DNA of 6,226 bases, taken from contig JASLGV010000007.1 in assembly GCA_030149995.1 (NCBI GenBank), forward strand, positions 1 to 6,226. Direction: 5' to 3'. Made by a program: the position numbers and the translations under genes. Below, piece by piece: positions 1 to 5,788 of this stretch. How positions within the stretch are numbered: position 1 is the first letter of the stretch; the number at the start of each line of letters is the position of its first letter. The notes beneath the pieces were generated by a model that worked only from the letters and a program-made list of their open reading frames with translations, had not been told where the DNA came from and made no database searches. Source of the DNA: Pedobacter sp. GTDB lineage: Bacteria; Bacteroidota; Bacteroidia; Sphingobacteriales; Sphingobacteriaceae.

Positions 1-551
1 ATATCAGCGGCAAAGTCTTTTTAAGCTTCACCGTTGAAACAGATGGCAATATTTCGGATATAAAGGTAATAAGAGGACTTGGCAGCGGGTTGAACGAAGA
101 AGCCGTTAGAGTAATTAAAGGATCTCCCAAATGGGAACCGGGCTTAATAAACGGACAACCCGTACGGGTTAAATATAATATAGCCGTTAATTTCAGTCTG
201 AATACGCCCGAATCAGATACGGATCAGGAACTAAAAGAAACCGAGCACAATCTTTCAAACTTATTGTCTAACAGAATCTATAAAACTGAAAATATAGAAT
301 TCAAAGGAGAACAGGTATCTGATAAAACCCCTCTGGTGATATTAGATGGTACACCTCAATCTGCCTTCTTTAGTCTAAGCACTTTGAGTCCTGAAAAAAT
401 TAATGCAATATCTATTTTAAAATCAGACGCAGCGACTACGATTTATGGCAGCAGAGGATTAAACGGGGTAATTCTTATTGCAACCAAGAAAGATCTTCAG
501 AAAGGAAAGCCTTTAACAAATAATGCCCCTGAGCTCATTAAATTGCCTTAA
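1..551 (+). CDS. TonB C-terminal domain / TonB-receptor plug-like fusion protein, 3' part only
   Basis: This reading frame is open from base 3 to a TAA at 549-551 (182 codons), so the gene starts before the window; the TTG at 90 lies inside the domain and is not a start. Fragment residues 1-66 read as a TonB C-terminal domain, with GKVFLSFTVETDGNISDIKV, then NEEAVRVIKGSPKWEPG, G-Q-P-V and a closing YNIAVNFSL strand. After a charged linker of about 40 residues, residues 109-163 resemble the plug of TonB-dependent receptors: VILDGTP, then INAISILKSDAATTIYGSRG and NGVILIATKK. The protein then ends about 19 residues later, so there is no beta-barrel. In Bacteroidota this pairing is known at the C-terminus of membrane proteins such as BlaR1-like M56 metallopeptidases and TonB-family proteins. 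The N-terminal part is outside the window, so an M56 peptidase is only an inference. No partner gene is visible. Confidence 0.85.
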   Translation, partial: ISGKVFLSFTVETDGNISDIKVIRGLGSGLNEEAVRVIKGSPKWEPGLINGQPVRVKYNIAVNFSLNTPESDTDQELKETEHNLSNLLSNRIYKTENIEFKGEQVSDKTPLVILDGTPQSAFFSLSTLSPEKINAISILKSDAATTIYGSRGLNGVILIATKKDLQKGKPLTNNAPELIKLP

Positions 552-605
552 AAAGGGAGTGGTTAATTCAGGAAAAATCTTTAATTCTCTTACCCCTTTT
601 AACAC

Positions 606-642
606 AAAGCCCCAGCTTAAATAACCGGGGTTTTATGTTTTT
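606..642 (+). terminator. Probable intrinsic terminator of the TonB/plug gene
   Basis: An 8-bp stem pairs AAAGCCCC (606-613) with GGGGTTTT (627-634) across a 13-base loop, followed by more T-rich sequence to 642. One pair is G-U in plus-strand RNA but would be C-A in minus-strand RNA, which supports plus-strand use. A second, longer-range inverted repeat just upstream (AAAAGGG at 551-557 with CCCTTTT at 594-600) begins at the stop codon and may help. It ends the transcript about 55-90 bases after the stop codon. Confidence 0.6.
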
Positions 643-822
643 CTCTCCTGTCTCGGAAGTTTAAATTTATTAAAACTTTAAAGCATATCCAAATTAAACA
701 GAATTAAATTTTCGTTGCACAACCAATTTCTGATGCTTACATAAAGAAATAAAAAGATAAACAAACTTTAATTTGCCCAAGCATTTAATTTTATCTTCTG
801 GCGGATAGGTGATAACTGGTAC
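643..822. other. AT-rich spacer without recognisable content
   Basis: This is the central part of the 335-base gap between the TonB/plug gene and sdhB, which converge. It holds no open frame of note, no tRNA-like fold and no promoter-like pair of boxes that I could support on either strand. The gap is explained by the two terminators at its ends; I see nothing in the middle. Confidence 0.5.
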
Positions 823-850
823 AAAAAAGCCCCAAACAAAGTTTGAGGCT
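823..850 (-). terminator. Intrinsic terminator of the sdhCAB operon
   Basis: Read on the minus strand, AGCCTCAAAC (850-841) pairs with GTTTGGGGCT (837-828) around a 3-base loop, and a run of T follows (828-823). The one non-Watson-Crick pair is G-U in minus-strand RNA and C-A on the other strand, so the element is suited to end the sdh transcript. It lies 36 bases after the sdhB stop codon. A small second hairpin sits just before it: CCTGC (858-862) with GCAGG (867-871) and a 4-base loop. Confidence 0.88.
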
Positions 851-886
851 ATAAAACCCTGCAAGAGCAGGATGCACAGTATATTC

Positions 887-1657
887 TTAAACTTCTTCTT
901 CTGAAAGAAATTTTGCAGCAGCGAAATCGCGGTTCATACGGGCAATGTTTTCCAGCGAAATACCTTTAGGGCATTCGGCCTCGCAAGCGCCGGTATTGGT
1001 ACAGTTACCGAAACCTTCGGCATCCATTTGCGCAACCATACTTTGTACACGACGGTAACGCTCTGGCTGTCCTTGTGGTAGTAAGGCAAGCTGAGAAATT
1101 TTAGCCGATACAAACAGCATGGCTGATGCATTTTTACAAGTTGCCACACAAGCACCACAGCCAATACAAGCAGCGGCTTCAAAAGCAGCATCGGCTTGTT
1201 TTTTAGGGATTGGCAGGTTATTGGCATCCTGTGCATTTCCGGTATTTACCGAAATAAATCCACCAGCTGCAATTACCCGGTCGAAGGCAGAACGATCTAC
1301 CGTTAAATCTTTAATTACCGGGAAGGCTGCTGCTCTCCAGGGCTCCACTACGATGGTATCTCCATCTTTAAAAGAGCGCATGTGCAACTGGCAGGTTGTA
1401 ACCAGGTCTTTTGGTCCATGCGGACGGCCATTGATAAACATCGAACACATTCCGCAAATTCCCTCACGACAATCGTGATCGAACACAATTGGCTCTTCGC
1501 CTTTGTTAATCAATTGTTCGTTTAACACATCGAACATTTCTAAGAAAGACATATCAGGCGAAATATCGGTCACCTTATAATCTACCAAAGCACCTTTGGT
1601 ATTGTTATTTTTCTGACGCCAGATTTTCAGCGTTAAGTTCATATTTCCTGTACTCAT
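887..1657 (-). CDS. sdhB: Succinate dehydrogenase/fumarate reductase iron-sulfur subunit
   Basis: SdhB passes electrons from the flavin of SdhA to the quinone site and hemes of SdhC in complex II, on the cytoplasmic face of the inner membrane. The 256-residue length fits the family. The N-terminal ferredoxin domain carries the [2Fe-2S] cysteines C63, C68, C71 and C89 ([10 protein letters not shown], then TTC). The C-terminal domain carries C164, C167, C170 and C174 ([11 protein letters not shown]) and C219, C225 and C229 ([15 protein letters not shown]). By alignment with E. coli SdhB, C164/C167/C170/C229 bind [4Fe-4S] and C174/C219/C225 bind [3Fe-4S]; no cluster ligand is missing. The start is ATG at 1657; Met6 (MNLTLKIW) is a plausible alternative, since no Shine-Dalgarno sequence decides between them. 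It is the last gene of the operon, 88 bases after sdhA, and the gap is filled by a heptamer repeat. A frdB-like role in fumarate reduction cannot be excluded from sequence. Confidence 0.97.
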   Translation of the reverse strand: MSTGNMNLTLKIWRQKNNNTKGALVDYKVTDISPDMSFLEMFDVLNEQLINKGEEPIVFDHDCREGICGMCSMFINGRPHGPKDLVTTCQLHMRSFKDGDTIVVEPWRAAAFPVIKDLTVDRSAFDRVIAAGGFISVNTGNAQDANNLPIPKKQADAAFEAAACIGCGACVATCKNASAMLFVSAKISQLALLPQGQPERYRRVQSMVAQMDAEGFGNCTNTGACEAECPKGISLENIARMNRDFAAAKFLSEEEV

Positions 1658-1669
1658 GATATTGAGATT

Positions 1670-1746
1670 TTAAGTATCAAGTAGCGGGAACCAAGTGTCG
1701 AGATTATTAACTCAAGCCTCAACACTTGATACTTACGTCTTGCTAC
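1670..1746. repeat. Degenerate heptanucleotide repeat tract with internal dyad, between sdhA and sdhB
   Basis: Divided into sevens from 1670, the 77 bases give eleven units, for example TCAAGTA (1677), CCAAGTG (1691), TCAAGCC (1712), TCAACAC (1719) and TTGATAC (1726). By my count, unit position 1 is T in 9 of 11, position 2 is a pyrimidine in 10 of 11 and position 3 is a purine in 10 of 11. The left and right halves are partly inverted. TAAGTATCAAGT (1671-1682) is a perfect 12-base inverted copy of 1724-1735, GTAGC (1681-1685) of 1742-1746, and 1693-1702 matches 1718-1727 at 9 of 10. The tract begins at the last base of the sdhA stop codon and ends 12 bases before the sdhB start. Its function is unknown; a hairpin, mRNA-processing or translation-tuning role is only a guess. 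Confidence 0.75.
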
Positions 1747-3725
1747 TATTTATAACTTCTTTGTGCTACTTTAATATTTTCAAATTTCAATTGCTCTTTG
1801 TGCAATTCGAAATTCACGCCTTCTTTAAATTCCCAGGCAGCCACGTATGCATAATTTTCATCATCACGTAAAGCCTCTCCTTCTTCTGTCTGATACTCTT
1901 CACGGAAGTGACCACCACAGCTTTCATTGCGGTTTAAAGCATCGATACACATCAGCTCTCCCAATTCAATAAAATCGGCAACACGACCTGCTTTTTCAAG
2001 CTCTGTATTCAACTCATCTGCCGAACCTGGTACGCGAACGTCTTTCCAGAATTCCTGGCGCAATGCCCTGATTTCTTCGATGGCTTCTTTCAGACCTTTT
2101 TCATTACGGGCCATTCCACATTTTTCCCACATAATGTGGCCTAAACGTTTGTGGAAATGATCTACCGATTTTGTTCCTTTAATGTTGATTAAAGTATCGA
2201 GGATACCTTTTGCTTTAGCTTCTGCCTCTACGAAAGCCGGATGATCTGTTGGTATGGCTTTTACCGAAATTTCTTTTGATAAGTAAGCGCCGATTGTATA
2301 AGGAAGCACAAAATATCCATCTGCAAGTCCCTGCATCAAAGCCGAAGCACCTAAACGGTTGGCTCCGTGATCGGAGAAGTTCGCTTCTCCTGTGCAGTAC
2401 AATCCCGGAACGCTGGTCATTAAATTATAATCTACCCATAATCCACCCATTGTATAGTGAACCGCAGGATATATACGCATTGGTGTTTCATACGGATTCT
2501 CTCCGGTGATCTGCGCATACATATCAAACAGGTTACCATATTTCTCCTTAATTACTTCTGTACCCAAACGCATACAGGTTTCTTTATCGGGATTATGGTT
2601 ACCAGCCTTGGCAGCTTCTATTTTACCATAGCGTTCTGTATTGGCTTTAAAATCAAGATAAACAGCCAGCTTAGAAGCACCTACCCCATAACCTGCATCG
2701 CAACGTTCTTTGGCTGCCCGCGAAGCCACATCACGTGGAACCAGGTTACCAAAAGCAGGATAACGACGTTCCAGATAATAATCTCTTTCATCTTCCGGAA
2801 TATCAGATGCTTTACGGGTATCGTCTTTCTTTTTAGGCACCCAGATTCTTCCATCGTTACGCAACGATTCAGACATCAGGGTTAATTTACTCTGGTGATC
2901 GCCCGAAACCGGAATACAGGTTGGGTGAATCTGTGTGTAACAAGGGTTGGCAAAATATGCACCTTGTTTATGCGCTTTCCAGGCGGCTGTTACGTTACTG
3001 CCCATTGCATTAGTAGAAAGGAAGAATACGTTTCCGTAACCACCAGTTCCCAATACGACTGCATGTCCAAAGTGACGCTCCAACTCTCCGGTAATTAAGT
3101 TACGGGCAATGATACCACGTGCTTTACCATCAATTTTAACAACTTCCAGCATTTCATGGCGGGTATACATTTCTACTTTACCCATACCAATCTGGCGCTC
3201 TAATGCAGAGTAAGCACCCAACAGCAATTGCTGTCCGGTTTGACCCGCAGCATAGAAAGTACGTTGTACCTGCGTACCACCAAAAGAACGGTTATCTAAT
3301 AAACCGCCATATTCGCGGGCCAAAGGAACACCTTGCGCCACACATTGATCTATAATATTGGCACTTACTTCGGCCAAACGATGCACATTCGCTTCACGGG
3401 CACGGTAATCACCACCTTTTATCGTATCGTAAAATAAACGGTAAATACTATCACCATCATTTTGATAATTTTTTGCAGCATTAATACCACCCTGCGCAGC
3501 AATAGAGTGCGCCCTGCGTGGCGAATCCTGGAAGCAAAAACATTTTACTTTGTAACCCATTTCGGCTAAAGTAGCAGCAGCCGAAGCACCTGCTAAACCA
3601 GAACCCACAATGATTACTTCTATATTTCTTTTATTCGATGGATTAACCAAAGGTACAGAAGACTTATACTTAGTCCATTTTCCGGTTAATTCGCCTTCTG
3701 GTATATTTGAATTCAAATCTGACAT
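1746..3725 (-). CDS. sdhA: Succinate dehydrogenase/fumarate reductase flavoprotein subunit
   Basis: SdhA is the catalytic subunit of complex II; it oxidises succinate to fumarate on covalently bound FAD. The 659-residue product has every expected landmark. The dinucleotide-binding motif is G41-S-G43-L-A-G46. The FAD-linking histidine is H73 in [14 protein letters not shown]. Substrate-site residues include H267 (QIHPT), the proton-shuttle arginine R331 (PRDVASRA), H423 (HYTMGG), E447 (CTGEANF) and R457 ([10 protein letters not shown]). The C-terminal helical domain holds [11 protein letters not shown] (601-611), the form seen in the Bacillus/Wolinella-like branch rather than in E. coli SdhA. 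The ATG at 3725 lies 17 bases after the sdhC stop, which fits cotranscription and possible translational coupling; no Shine-Dalgarno sequence is evident. The stop is TAG, immediately followed by the heptamer tract. Dehydrogenase and fumarate reductase cannot be told apart by sequence alone, but there is no sign of anaerobic gene context. Confidence 0.98.
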   Translation of the reverse strand: MSDLNSNIPEGELTGKWTKYKSSVPLVNPSNKRNIEVIIVGSGLAGASAAATLAEMGYKVKCFCFQDSPRRAHSIAAQGGINAAKNYQNDGDSIYRLFYDTIKGGDYRAREANVHRLAEVSANIIDQCVAQGVPLAREYGGLLDNRSFGGTQVQRTFYAAGQTGQQLLLGAYSALERQIGMGKVEMYTRHEMLEVVKIDGKARGIIARNLITGELERHFGHAVVLGTGGYGNVFFLSTNAMGSNVTAAWKAHKQGAYFANPCYTQIHPTCIPVSGDHQSKLTLMSESLRNDGRIWVPKKKDDTRKASDIPEDERDYYLERRYPAFGNLVPRDVASRAAKERCDAGYGVGASKLAVYLDFKANTERYGKIEAAKAGNHNPDKETCMRLGTEVIKEKYGNLFDMYAQITGENPYETPMRIYPAVHYTMGGLWVDYNLMTSVPGLYCTGEANFSDHGANRLGASALMQGLADGYFVLPYTIGAYLSKEISVKAIPTDHPAFVEAEAKAKGILDTLINIKGTKSVDHFHKRLGHIMWEKCGMARNEKGLKEAIEEIRALRQEFWKDVRVPGSADELNTELEKAGRVADFIELGELMCIDALNRNESCGGHFREEYQTEEGEALRDDENYAYVAAWEFKEGVNFELHKEQLKFENIKVAQRSYK

Positions 3726-3742
3726 ATCTTTTGTACTTAAAA

Positions 3743-4423
3743 TTAATTAATCCAACCTGCATAAACAGCAATCGGCATGATTGCAAAAAGAACCGAAATA
3801 ATAATCGAATACCATACGCCGGCTCCTTTAATTAAGCCGTTGTATTTCGAATGATTCCAGCCCAGTGTTTGAAAAGCCGAAGCAAAACCATGCAACAAAT
3901 GGTAGCATAAAGAAAACATGGCCAGGACGTACACAGCAACTCTTACCGGATCCTGAAATTTTTCTTTCATTACTGCGAATAAATCTTCGTGACCGTTGGC
4001 GTCAACAGAAGGGATACCTGTAAAACGGGAAACAACCCAGAAATCCTTTAAGTGAATAACCAGAAAAATAAGCAACAGCGTACCCAATAAGCCCATAGAA
4101 CGGCTGTACCATCTGCTGTTTGCTTTTCCGTCGTTTACCGCATATTTCACCGGTCTGGCTTTTCTGTTCTCAATTGTTAACCGCAGTGCCTGGAAAATAT
4201 GCAACAGCAAGCCAAGAAACAAGACAACCTCTCCAGCCCTGATAATCCAGTTGGTGGCCATAAAATGCGCGCCAATGTTAAAAGTTAAACCACCATCATT
4301 AAGCAGGATTAATGCATTAATAAAACAGTGTACTATTAAAAAAAGTATCAGGAAAATTCCTGTAATACCCATGATGAATTTCTTCCCGATAGAAGAAGAA
4401 AGAGCATTTCCGAAACCACTCAT
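3743..4423 (-). CDS. sdhC: Succinate dehydrogenase cytochrome b subunit, single-anchor diheme type
   Basis: This is the membrane anchor of complex II (b558 family, 226 residues). It holds heme b and the quinone site and binds the SdhA-SdhB head. Five hydrophobic segments are visible, at roughly residues 16-40, 59-82, 109-130, 160-184 and 202-222. Histidines in the first four (H32 in LIVHCF, H75 in LLLHIF, H124 in LVIHLK, H175 in CYHLLHGF) line up with the four axial ligands of Bacillus subtilis SdhC, implying two hemes b. H178 is an alternative for the last ligand. There is no sdhD gene, as expected for this type. It is the first gene of the operon, with a -7 promoter element about 32 bases upstream of the ATG. 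The leader is short and AT-rich, without a clear Shine-Dalgarno sequence. Confidence 0.95.
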   Translation of the reverse strand: MSGFGNALSSSIGKKFIMGITGIFLILFLIVHCFINALILLNDGGLTFNIGAHFMATNWIIRAGEVVLFLGLLLHIFQALRLTIENRKARPVKYAVNDGKANSRWYSRSMGLLGTLLLIFLVIHLKDFWVVSRFTGIPSVDANGHEDLFAVMKEKFQDPVRVAVYVLAMFSLCYHLLHGFASAFQTLGWNHSKYNGLIKGAGVWYSIIISVLFAIMPIAVYAGWIN

Positions 4424-4454
4424 TTGATTAGGATTTTGTTATCTATTTTTTGTA

Positions 4455-4462
4455 CAAAAGTA
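4455..4462 (-). promoter_or_regulatory. Probable -7 promoter element of the sdhCAB operon
   Basis: Read on the minus strand this is TACTTTTG, an exact match to the Bacteroidota -7 consensus TAnnTTTG. It would place the transcript start near 4448-4450 and give a leader of about 26 bases before the sdhC ATG. I could not find a TTG/TTTG -33 box at the usual 17-23 base spacing; the nearest T-rich stretch reads GGTTTATAA. Support is therefore one box and position only. Confidence 0.55.
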
Positions 4463-4788
4463 TTTAATTATGACATTAAATTATAAACCATTACACTAAA
4501 ACAATAATAAAGTCTTTATTTAGAAACATTCTAAGTCAAACAGCCGTTAAATGCCTTAATATATCGCTGTATTTACTTAAAAACGAGATTTTGCAGGTGT
4601 AATTTATATCGATTACAGATGCCCGCAGGATGTATTTATCTTAAATGTTGGAAACACCCGGTTGTTCTAAATGTAGGATAGAATTTAATGTAGTGATTGC
4701 TTTAAGCAACTACAGCTTAATGAAGTATTCAGATGTTACGGTTTTCTTGTAAGAATGATAAGGAAAAAAGAACCACATTCTACGGCAT
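4463..4788. other. Intergenic spacer between the sdh promoter and the cold-shock gene terminator
   Basis: No credible gene lies in this AT-rich stretch; the longest ATG frame I read by eye on the plus strand (from 4619) is only about 20 codons. The one structured piece is at 4690-4720, where two overlapping hairpins are possible. The first pairs GTAG plus TTGCT (4690-4693, 4697-4701) with AGCAA plus CTAC (4705-4713) over a TTA loop. The second pairs TTAAGC (4702-4707) with GCTTAA (4715-4720). They share bases and exclude each other. I do not know whether this region is transcribed. Confidence 0.4.
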
Positions 4789-4822
4789 AAAAAAAGTCCT
4801 GATGTTTAACACCAGGACTTTT
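4789..4822 (-). terminator. Intrinsic terminator of the cold-shock gene
   Basis: On the minus strand, AAAAGTCCTGGTG (4822-4810) pairs with CATCAGGACTTTT (4804-4792) around the 5-base loop 4809-4805. This gives a 13-bp stem followed by T residues down to 4789. The single imperfect pair is G-U in minus-strand RNA and A-C on the plus strand, so the direction is minus. It starts 23 bases after the stop codon of the cold-shock gene. Confidence 0.9.
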
Positions 4823-4845
4823 AACGATTTATGTATTGAGTTATC

Positions 4846-5037
4846 TTATCCTACTTTAACATTTACCGCATTTAGGCCTTTTCTACCTTCTTCTACATCG
4901 TAGGTTACGGTATCATTCTCACGAATGTTATCGATTAAGCCTGAAGCATGAACAAAAATTTCGGCATCACCATTTGCTGGTACGATAAATCCGAAACCTT
5001 TAGTTTCATTAAAAAATTTTACTGTTCCTTGTTGCAT
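4846..5037 (-). CDS. CspA-family cold-shock domain protein
   Basis: The product is 63 residues, a single cold-shock domain (OB-fold beta-barrel) with nothing added. Proteins of this family bind single-stranded RNA and DNA in the cytoplasm and act as RNA chaperones or antiterminators, in the cold or in general growth. The nucleic-acid-binding motifs are intact: RNP1 is K13-GFGF-I18 and RNP2 is I27-FVHA-31, with aromatic F8, F15, F17, F28 and H30 in place. It starts MQQGTVKFFN, the usual family opening, so the ATG at 5037 is secure. It is flanked by its own promoter element and terminator and appears monocistronic. The predicted 5' leader is only about 14 bases, unlike the long thermosensing leader of E. 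coli cspA, so cold induction by that mechanism is not supported. Which csp paralogue it represents cannot be said. Confidence 0.96.
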   Translation of the reverse strand: MQQGTVKFFNETKGFGFIVPANGDAEIFVHASGLIDNIRENDTVTYDVEEGRKGLNAVNVKVG

Positions 5038-5057
5038 TATATTGTATTTAATTTAAA

Positions 5058-5065
5058 CAAAGATA
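5058..5065 (-). promoter_or_regulatory. Probable -7 promoter element of the cold-shock gene
   Basis: On the minus strand the sequence is TATCTTTG, an exact match to the Bacteroidota TAnnTTTG consensus, 20 bases before the ATG. Transcription would start near 5051. No TTG-type -33 box is present 17-23 bases upstream; that stretch is nearly pure A/T. The element lies mostly within the left arm of an inverted repeat (5059-5091). Confidence 0.55.
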
Positions 5066-5091
5066 ACGTTAAATAAATTAAGTTTATCTTT
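5059..5091. repeat. Inverted repeat over the cold-shock promoter
   Basis: AAAGATAA (5059-5066) is repeated as its exact reverse complement TTATCTTT (5084-5091), separated by 17 bases. Seven of the eight bases of the promoter -7 box lie in the left arm. This could be an operator for a dimeric regulator or a chance match in AT-rich DNA; the sequence alone does not decide. Confidence 0.35.
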
Positions 5092-5356
5092 TTTTTAGTT
5101 TAAAAACAAAAAATAATGTATTATCTGCCTCTGCGTCACTTAATCGCATTATTACAGTTCATTTTTTTATGCCTTTTTTTTAAGAATAGGCGCATCCGGA
5201 TTCCATCTGCTATTTTAAAGCCATGCAAATTAACCGAAAACACGCCCATATACGGCATAACTAAATCATCTTAAACTTTGAAATGCAGAACGATATTCCA
5301 ACAGGTAATTTTACGGGTTAAGCGATAAAGTTTTAAAACACTTTTTCTTTCAGGCA
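5092..5356. other. AT-rich divergent spacer upstream of the copper-protein gene
   Basis: This is most of the 356-base gap between the cold-shock gene and the DUF326 gene, which point away from each other. I see no gene in it. Small palindromes occur (ATCCGGAT at 5194-5201; GTTTTAAAAC at 5330-5339). No exact TAnnTTTG box faces the plus strand; TAATTTTA at 5306-5313 matches at all but the last base, with a TTTG at 5277-5280 that is rather far upstream (25 bases), so it is only a weak promoter candidate. Confidence 0.35.
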
Positions 5357-5380
5357 GTTGTATCAGTTAACAGCAACAAC
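5357..5380 (+). promoter_or_regulatory. Dyad-symmetric site just upstream of the copper-protein gene
   Basis: The 24 bases have the layout GTTG, five bases, GTTAAC, five bases, CAAC, centred on the palindrome GTTAAC. Nine of twelve base pairs are symmetric. It ends 13 bases before the ATG at 5394. The shape suits a dimeric DNA-binding regulator, but it matches no operator that I recognise and could also be a leader hairpin. Confidence 0.35.
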
Positions 5381-5393
5381 TAAATATACGGAT

Positions 5394-5738
5394 ATGAAAA
5401 ATCAAAATGCGGAAGCTTTGATGCAAGCTTTGCTCACCTGTACGGCTACCTGCGAAACATGTGCCACGGCCTGCCTGAATGAAACGGATGTAAAAATGAT
5501 GACCAACTGTATTAAACTCGACAGAGATTGTGCCGATATTTGTAGTCTGGCAGTCCGTCTGATCCAGCGCGATTCATTTATTTCGAGAGAATTTTTATTG
5601 ATTTGCGAACGCATCTGCCACCTGTGCGCTACAGAATGTAGTAAACATACACACGAACATTGCCTTAAATGTGCCGAAGCCTGTAAAGAATGTGCCCACA
5701 TTTGCCATCAGTACCACAAGCCTATACATCAGGCATAA
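5394..5738 (+). CDS. Four-helix-bundle copper-binding protein (DUF326 / Csp3-like)
   Basis: The product is 114 residues with 16 cysteines and 8 histidines and no signal peptide, so it is probably cytosolic. The cysteines are arranged as in DUF326/Csp proteins, whose four-helix bundle is lined with thiols that bind many Cu(I) ions. Helix 1 carries C16-x3-C20-x2-C23-x3-C27, helix 2 C39, C46 and C50, helix 3 C71-x3-C75-x2-C78-x3-C82, and helix 4 C90-x2-C93-x3-C97-x2-C100-x3-C104. A His-rich link (H85, H87, H89) and a His-rich tail (H102, H105, H108, H112) add possible ligands. The likely role is storing or buffering copper; this is inferred from the family. The frame continues upstream to a TTG at 5358, but the ATG at 5394 (MKNQNAEALM) fits the family length and N-terminus better. 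No copper pump, chaperone or regulator gene is adjacent. A dyad site lies 13 bases before the start codon. Confidence 0.9.
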   Translation: MKNQNAEALMQALLTCTATCETCATACLNETDVKMMTNCIKLDRDCADICSLAVRLIQRDSFISREFLLICERICHLCATECSKHTHEHCLKCAEACKECAHICHQYHKPIHQA

Positions 5739-5770
5739 AAAAAGTCCGGTAAAAAATTACCGGACTTTTT
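5737..5770. terminator. Bidirectional intrinsic terminator between convergent genes
   Basis: AAAAAGTCCGGTAA (5739-5752) pairs perfectly with TTACCGGACTTTTT (5757-5770) over an AAAA loop, giving a 14-bp stem with an A tract on one side and a T tract on the other. It overlaps the stop codon of the copper-protein gene and ends 18 bases from the stop codon of the convergent protease gene, so it can serve both transcripts. Confidence 0.92.
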
Positions 5771-5788
5771 CTTTATGAAGTGCTATAA

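Noticed and set aside
934..1236. Second minus-strand frame within sdhB
   Set aside because: It overlaps the cluster-binding region of sdhB in another frame and has no recognisable product.
1119..1478. Open frame of 119 codons on the plus strand inside sdhB
   Set aside because: It is antisense to a fully conserved sdhB, has no family resemblance and no initiation signal; it is a by-product of codon bias.
1670..1746. CRISPR array or rho-independent terminator between sdhA and sdhB
   Set aside because: The units are 7 bases, degenerate and without spacers, so this is not CRISPR. No T tract follows the hairpin, so it is not a standard terminator, and sdhB has no evident promoter of its own.
2457..2885. 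Open frame of 142 codons on the plus strand inside sdhA, with others at 1927-2160, 2249-2509 and 2895-3098
   Set aside because: All lie antisense to catalytic parts of sdhA and their translations show no domain; they are shadows of the real gene.
4619..4681. Plus-strand ATG frame of about 20 codons in the sdhC-csp spacer
   Set aside because: Too short, with no recognisable motif, promoter or ribosome site.
5358..5393. TTG at 5358 as start of the copper-protein gene
   Set aside because: It would add 12 residues not typical of the family and would place the coding region across the dyad site; the ATG at 5394 is preferred.
5402..5701. Minus-strand frame opposite the copper-protein gene
   Set aside because: The plus-strand frame has the clear Cys-motif pattern; the opposite frame is only its complement.
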